From Pseudobdellovibrionaceae bacterium (lineage in GTDB: Bacteria; Bdellovibrionota; UBA1018; UBA6935): a stretch of 42,513 nt of DNA. The stretch is taken from assembly GCA_002722705.1 (NCBI GenBank), contig PBMP01000092.1, positions 1-42,513 on the forward strand, written 5' to 3'. A program made the position numbers and the translations under genes. Positions within the stretch are counted from its first letter, which is position 1. Every line of letters begins with the position of its first letter. Below the pieces are notes generated by a model, which made no database searches, was not told the origin of the DNA, and saw only the letters and a program-made list of their open reading frames with translations. Of the stretch, positions 39,220-42,513 are shown piece by piece.

Positions 39220-39618
39220 TTAACGTCGTACGATTTCGTAGTGGGTCCGGTAACGTGGGATGTTGAGCAATGCGAAGAGTTCTTCGCGACGGTCTTCTCC
39301 TACTCCAGACCGATCCCGAATGTCTCGATACATTCGGTCGAACAAGCTCATTCGCTGGTGATCGCTATACTCGGCGGTAGAGATGGCGACGACACCGAGT
39401 TCAAACAGAGAAGCCTTTTCTTCATCGGTCGGCGGGTGGACGCTGTCGACGAAGGCGAATTTCCTGTCCCACGACTTCATCAGTTCGTTCGGGTTACGGG
39501 GAACACCGAACTCATTCATGATTGCTTCCAGGTTAGGCGAGTTCTCATGGGTGTTGATGGGAGCGCCCCCGCGCTTTTTAAACCAGTTGAAACGTTGCTT
39601 GGGCGATACGATGTGCAT
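39220..39618 (-). CDS. Hypothetical protein, 132 residues
   Basis: GGGAGACGTTATCAA precedes ATG 39618. Charged, helical, Arg-rich: PKQRFNWFKKRGGAPIN near the start and DRMYRDIRDRSGVGEDRREE near the end. No family recognised. Confidence 0.65.
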   Translation of the reverse strand: MHIVSPKQRFNWFKKRGGAPINTHENSPNLEAIMNEFGVPRNPNELMKSWDRKFAFVDSVHPPTDEEKASLFELGVVAISTAEYSDHQRMSLFDRMYRDIRDRSGVGEDRREELFALLNIPRYRTHYEIVRR

Positions 39619-39650
39619 TTGATAACGTCTCCCTGAAAAAGATAGAGATA

Positions 39651-39680
39651 AAAAAAGCTCCCAAACCGGGAGCTTTTTTT
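39651..39680. terminator. Terminator after the 240-residue gene
   Basis: AAAAAAGCTCCC / GGGAGCTTTTTT stem with a five-base loop and long A and T tracts. It lies past the stop at 39687 and upstream of the next minus-strand gene. Confidence 0.92.
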
Positions 39681-39686
39681 CTGCGT

Positions 39687-40409
39687 TTAGATCTTGATTA
39701 CAACGTCGATCGAACAGACATCTTGCAAGGCGACCATGCTGTCAAACCACATGGAGACCATTCGCCGGAGTCGCTGCGTATAAACGCCTTTGTCCATCTG
39801 TTCACAGCAACGAGGCATCATCATTTTGGGGTAGAGGACGATTTTCTCATCCGTCGTCCGGTTTACCAGGTGTACTTCAAGTTTTGCAAAATGGTTCCCT
39901 GGATCGGCAGCCCGATGGGTGTCCAGCGTGACACCACCACCAATGTCAATGGAGATGGCAGCGCCCCAGAAAATGCGATCGACGGCTTCCTGTGATCGCT
40001 TGTGAGTGTAGTCGTTGCGCTTGGAGTACGGTGCGGTTCCGCACACGTCCAACACGCCTTCCGAAACATCCATGGCATTTGCCATCACATGTCGAACGAT
40101 ACCGATCCAGTTTCTGCGCAAAGGGGATTCGCCCGGACCATCTTCTTTAGTCGACTCGACCTTCAGGTAGAAGCTCTTATAGGTCGACAACCCGGTAACG
40201 ACGGCCACTTCGCAATTCGGCCAAGAGTCCGGGTCATCGGCCCACAGTTCGTCACCCTCGTTATAGAAGTTGATGACAAGGTCACATCCTTCGACAACCC
40301 AACGATTGGAGCCGTCTTCACGGACGATAATTTCATTCGGCAGCTCAACCGGGACAATGTTGTTACGAGCCATGACTTCTTTTACTTTAACAGCCATTTG
40401 ATCAAACAT
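39687..40409 (-). CDS. Hypothetical protein, paralogue of the 40975-41703 product
   Basis: 240 residues with a perfect AAGGAGAAGAATC site. It shares with the protein at 40975-41703 an FY...D...SWPN block followed by LSTYKSFY, and AVDRIFWGAAISIDIGGGVT against AVELFKLGIVNSVDIGHSIT. The two therefore come from a duplication. Two Cys lie together near the C-terminus (MPRCCEQM). No catalytic motif or known family was recognised. Confidence 0.7.
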   Translation of the reverse strand: MFDQMAVKVKEVMARNNIVPVELPNEIIVREDGSNRWVVEGCDLVINFYNEGDELWADDPDSWPNCEVAVVTGLSTYKSFYLKVESTKEDGPGESPLRRNWIGIVRHVMANAMDVSEGVLDVCGTAPYSKRNDYTHKRSQEAVDRIFWGAAISIDIGGGVTLDTHRAADPGNHFAKLEVHLVNRTTDEKIVLYPKMMMPRCCEQMDKGVYTQRLRRMVSMWFDSMVALQDVCSIDVVIKI

Positions 40410-40917
40410 GATTCTTCTCCTTGTTACGCTTACTGCATACTTTCATTGCTGATAAGGTGAGTTCTTTCCACCATTCTTCACGCGCGCGCAGTGCGGCGTA
40501 TTTCCAGGAAATGGACACCGTGGGTACCCAATGCCAGTCTTTGTTTTCGGACAACACACAACCATTGAAGACACTGCGGTTCATTCGGGATAAGACAAGA
40601 GAGGGTCCTCGAACATCACGCAGGCGACGTTGCACGTCCATCGATGTATCCAACTTGTGTTGGATGTCGTCGATAATGTCTGTTACCAGCGTCAGGTCTG
40701 TTGTCACGATCCGAATGGAGTCTAGTCCCGGGGCACCTGGGTCCATTCGCGGTTCGTTGACGATGAAAGCGCAGACCGATGGGTCTTGGTTCAATAACAG
40801 ATAGAGTCCCCGAAGTTTCTCCTCGACGCCAGTCAGCTCTGGGTCCAATTGGCGGCTCTTTTCCTGACACCCTTTCATGAAGGCAAGTATTTCTACGGTA
40901 GCACTATACATCGTCAT
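40402..40917 (-). CDS. Hypothetical protein, 171 residues
   Basis: ATG 40917 (AAAGGGG upstream; a second ATG lies two codons on) with an eight-base overlap with the next gene. Helical start (VEILAFMKGCQEKSRQLDPE), a basic C-terminus (MKVCSKRNKEKNHV), and Trp-rich segment DWHWVPTVSISWKYAALRAR. No family recognised. Confidence 0.65.
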   Translation of the reverse strand: MTMYSATVEILAFMKGCQEKSRQLDPELTGVEEKLRGLYLLLNQDPSVCAFIVNEPRMDPGAPGLDSIRIVTTDLTLVTDIIDDIQHKLDTSMDVQRRLRDVRGPSLVLSRMNRSVFNGCVLSENKDWHWVPTVSISWKYAALRAREEWWKELTLSAMKVCSKRNKEKNHV

Positions 40918-40974
40918 TCCCCTTTCGCTATGTCTTCAATTGACTTCCTATGATTTCCTTAACACGTGAACTTA

Positions 40975-41703
40975 CTACACCTTTTTGAAGTGGGCCATCC
41001 CGAGACGGTTACGCTCCTTTATAGCGTGCTCGATGTACTCGGATTGAATGCGGAAGGCCTCGAAGATACTTGTTTCTTTGTTGATGGGGGCGATGGCGTA
41101 CAAGTAAACCACGTGGGTCGCCGGGTTACCGTTGAGGTCCAGATATGTGACCGCGTAGGACAAACCTGGACCGAGGTTGACTTCGTTTAGTTGAACAGGT
41201 GACATGGTGATGGAATGACCAATGTCAACACTGTTCACGATACCCAGTTTGAACAACTCAACGGCTTCGGGAACAGGGTCTTCTTCAATCGCCGAGGAAG
41301 GGTTGAGCCAGACTTGTCGGGTCCAGACAAATGCATCCTGAATGTGTTGTTGAATAGAGGCCGCCAAGTGCTCCTCAATGCGACCGTCTCTGTCTAGCAC
41401 GGACTCGCTGCCCCCTCTAGCGGCGTGACCGTAGATCCTGGCTCGGGTTGACAGAGTAGGACCCACTTCAATCACGAAATTAGGCCACGTTTTCCCCAAG
41501 CTATCGAATTCGTTGGAATAAAATTCAATACTTATATCGTCCACGCTGTCGTGAAAACGACCATCGTGATAGCTGTCAAAATACTGGAAACGCTTATCCG
41601 GAATAAGCAATAAGCTCTCCCGGTTTCCATAGCCCAAGTTATCGAGGATCGCCTTCTGCAACATCCAAGAAACGTGGTTAACTTCATCTTGCTTCTGGTT
41701 CAT
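40975..41703 (-). CDS. Hypothetical protein, paralogue of the 39687-40409 product
   Basis: 242 residues from ATG 41703, which overlaps the upstream stop as ATGA. It contains IEFYSNEFDSLGKTWPNFVI, HIQDAFVWTRQVWL and LGIVNSVDIGHSITMSPVQL, which align with the 39687-40409 protein in the same order. The C-terminal part (HVVYLYAIAPINKETSIFEA) is beta plus helix. Function unknown. Confidence 0.7.
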   Translation of the reverse strand: MNQKQDEVNHVSWMLQKAILDNLGYGNRESLLLIPDKRFQYFDSYHDGRFHDSVDDISIEFYSNEFDSLGKTWPNFVIEVGPTLSTRARIYGHAARGGSESVLDRDGRIEEHLAASIQQHIQDAFVWTRQVWLNPSSAIEEDPVPEAVELFKLGIVNSVDIGHSITMSPVQLNEVNLGPGLSYAVTYLDLNGNPATHVVYLYAIAPINKETSIFEAFRIQSEYIEHAIKERNRLGMAHFKKV

Positions 41704-42131
41704 ACGCTTAACCACATTCCTTTGCGGACGATTTCCCAGAGGGTCCCGTAGAGCACATCGAGGGGAATGTTCCCAAGGTACGGTAATGACACATTGGTCT
41801 GTGGGTTGATCCAGCCGATTGGCACGGTCATGGCGACGCAGTTCGTGTGATCGCCCCCCATCGCGTCAAAATTCTCAACCACGGCCATCAGCAATCCCCC
41901 TACTTTGACGTAGGTTGTATTGCAACTGCCCATGATGTCAGCCTCGTAACGGATCTTGAGACCAAAGGCGTCGTTTCTATTTGAATGCGGAATGCCCATA
42001 CCGCGGAGCAGTTGACGGAGGTTTTCTGTGCTGCGGTCCGTGCTGAGTTTGTCTTCCAGGCACGCCATAAACGCATAACAAATCTGATATGCTGACGGTC
42101 TCTCGGATGTCGGGTTCGTGAATTGATTCAT
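41700..42131 (-). CDS. Hypothetical protein, 143 residues
   Basis: ATG 42131 begins two bases after the stop of the upstream gene. Soluble; helical N-terminal half with two Cys, then beta-rich (TTYVKVGGLLMAVVENFDAM, NCVAMTVPIGWINPQTNVSL). The layout (helix then a strand pair around a V-V turn) loosely recalls its two downstream neighbours, but no firm alignment can be made by eye. Function unknown. Confidence 0.65.
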   Translation of the reverse strand: MNQFTNPTSERPSAYQICYAFMACLEDKLSTDRSTENLRQLLRGMGIPHSNRNDAFGLKIRYEADIMGSCNTTYVKVGGLLMAVVENFDAMGGDHTNCVAMTVPIGWINPQTNVSLPYLGNIPLDVLYGTLWEIVRKGMWLSV

Positions 42132-42133
42132 GA

Positions 42134-42513
42134 TTACAGTTTTCCTAAAAGGGGCGCTTTTGCTGCAACAAGGCCGAGTTGAATGAAGCCACCATCAAGG
42201 TCTCTGGTGACAATGATAGCACTGCTGTTACTAGGGATGGTCATTCCGGGCGTAACGCGCACCATGTCCATGTACTCACGAACATCGTACAGGCTACCCA
42301 GTCTACAAGAGTACCGGAATTTATCAAAACCCCTTTCCTTAACAGCGGTCTTGATCTCGTTGACGTGGATGTCTTCGCGACAGCACAGGATCAGGTTCTC
42401 AACGTTAGAGTCGCCCGCAGCACGGTACGTGATCCAGTGGTAATCGATACCCGACGCATTGTTAACGTAGATAGCCCACCGCGTTGCGATACCGCGCCCA
42501 TCGGTCGCTGCCA
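42134..42513 (-). CDS. Hypothetical protein, C-terminal 125 residues (partial)
   Basis: The minus-strand frame is open from the window edge to TAA 42134-42136. Visible parts are TRWAIYVNNASGIDYHWITY, NLILCCREDIHVNEIKTAVK and AIIVTRDLDGGFIQLGLVAA. Two adjacent Cys occur in the middle. No family recognised. The start lies outside the window. The next gene begins two bases after its stop. Confidence 0.65.
   Translation of the reverse strand, partial: AATDGRGIATRWAIYVNNASGIDYHWITYRAAGDSNVENLILCCREDIHVNEIKTAVKERGFDKFRYSCRLGSLYDVREYMDMVRVTPGMTIPSNSSAIIVTRDLDGGFIQLGLVAAKAPLLGKL

Noticed and set aside
1..42513. tRNA genes, rRNA genes, CRISPR arrays and insertion sequences
   Set aside because: No cloverleaf-type sequence with a T-arm consensus, no regularly spaced repeats and no transposase-like protein was noticed. 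I cannot run a scan, so a divergent tRNA could be missed.

Overview
The window is a stretch of a large tailed bacteriophage genome (jumbo myovirus type) infecting a Gram-negative host. The evidence is a 907-residue portal, a roughly 720-residue major capsid protein, a muralytic endolysin beside an i-spanin/o-spanin pair (the o-spanin has a lipobox, which implies an outer membrane), tight tandem genes with overlapping start and stop codons, and strong Rho-independent terminators. The proteins recall the PaBG/Lu11/phiKZ-like giant Pseudomonas phages. That placement is from memory of family features, not from a search, and the host genus is not shown by the sequence.

Layout. 1-1721 (+): end of a glycine-rich structural protein, an unknown protein and the endolysin. 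1764-6740 (-): one-TM protein, spanin pair, RuvC-like resolvase and two large proteins presumed to be virion components. 6783-9506 (+): portal. 9553-14374 (-): three tandem paralogues of an internal-head-type protein (the middle one broken by an in-frame amber codon) and a CYTH-like protein. 14485-24146 (-): small genes, presumed virion proteins and the major capsid protein. 24189-25712 (+): DnaB-type helicase. 25756-30615 (-): small genes with dihydrofolate reductase and dCTP deaminase. 30931-33101 (+): two GNAT acetyltransferases and a fourth internal-head paralogue. 33169-42513 (-): a long run of mostly unrecognised small and medium genes, several with C-terminal membrane anchors. No tRNA, rRNA, CRISPR array or insertion sequence was recognised.

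How the parts work together. Portal, capsid and internal-head paralogues form the head module. All four paralogues carry an A/S-x-E motif at residues 102-107, matching the cleavage rule of the phiKZ/T4-type prohead protease, and a short basic N-terminal leader. Helicase, RuvC, DHFR and dCTP deaminase serve DNA replication, recombination and nucleotide supply. The endolysin and spanins lyse the host.

The most notable observation is that an N-terminal peptide (MK..(N/R)F.QY) occurs on a GNAT acetyltransferase, on an internal-head paralogue and on an unrelated 180-residue protein, encoded with different synonymous codons. I infer a capsid-targeting signal, which would make the acetyltransferase a candidate packaged and injected effector.
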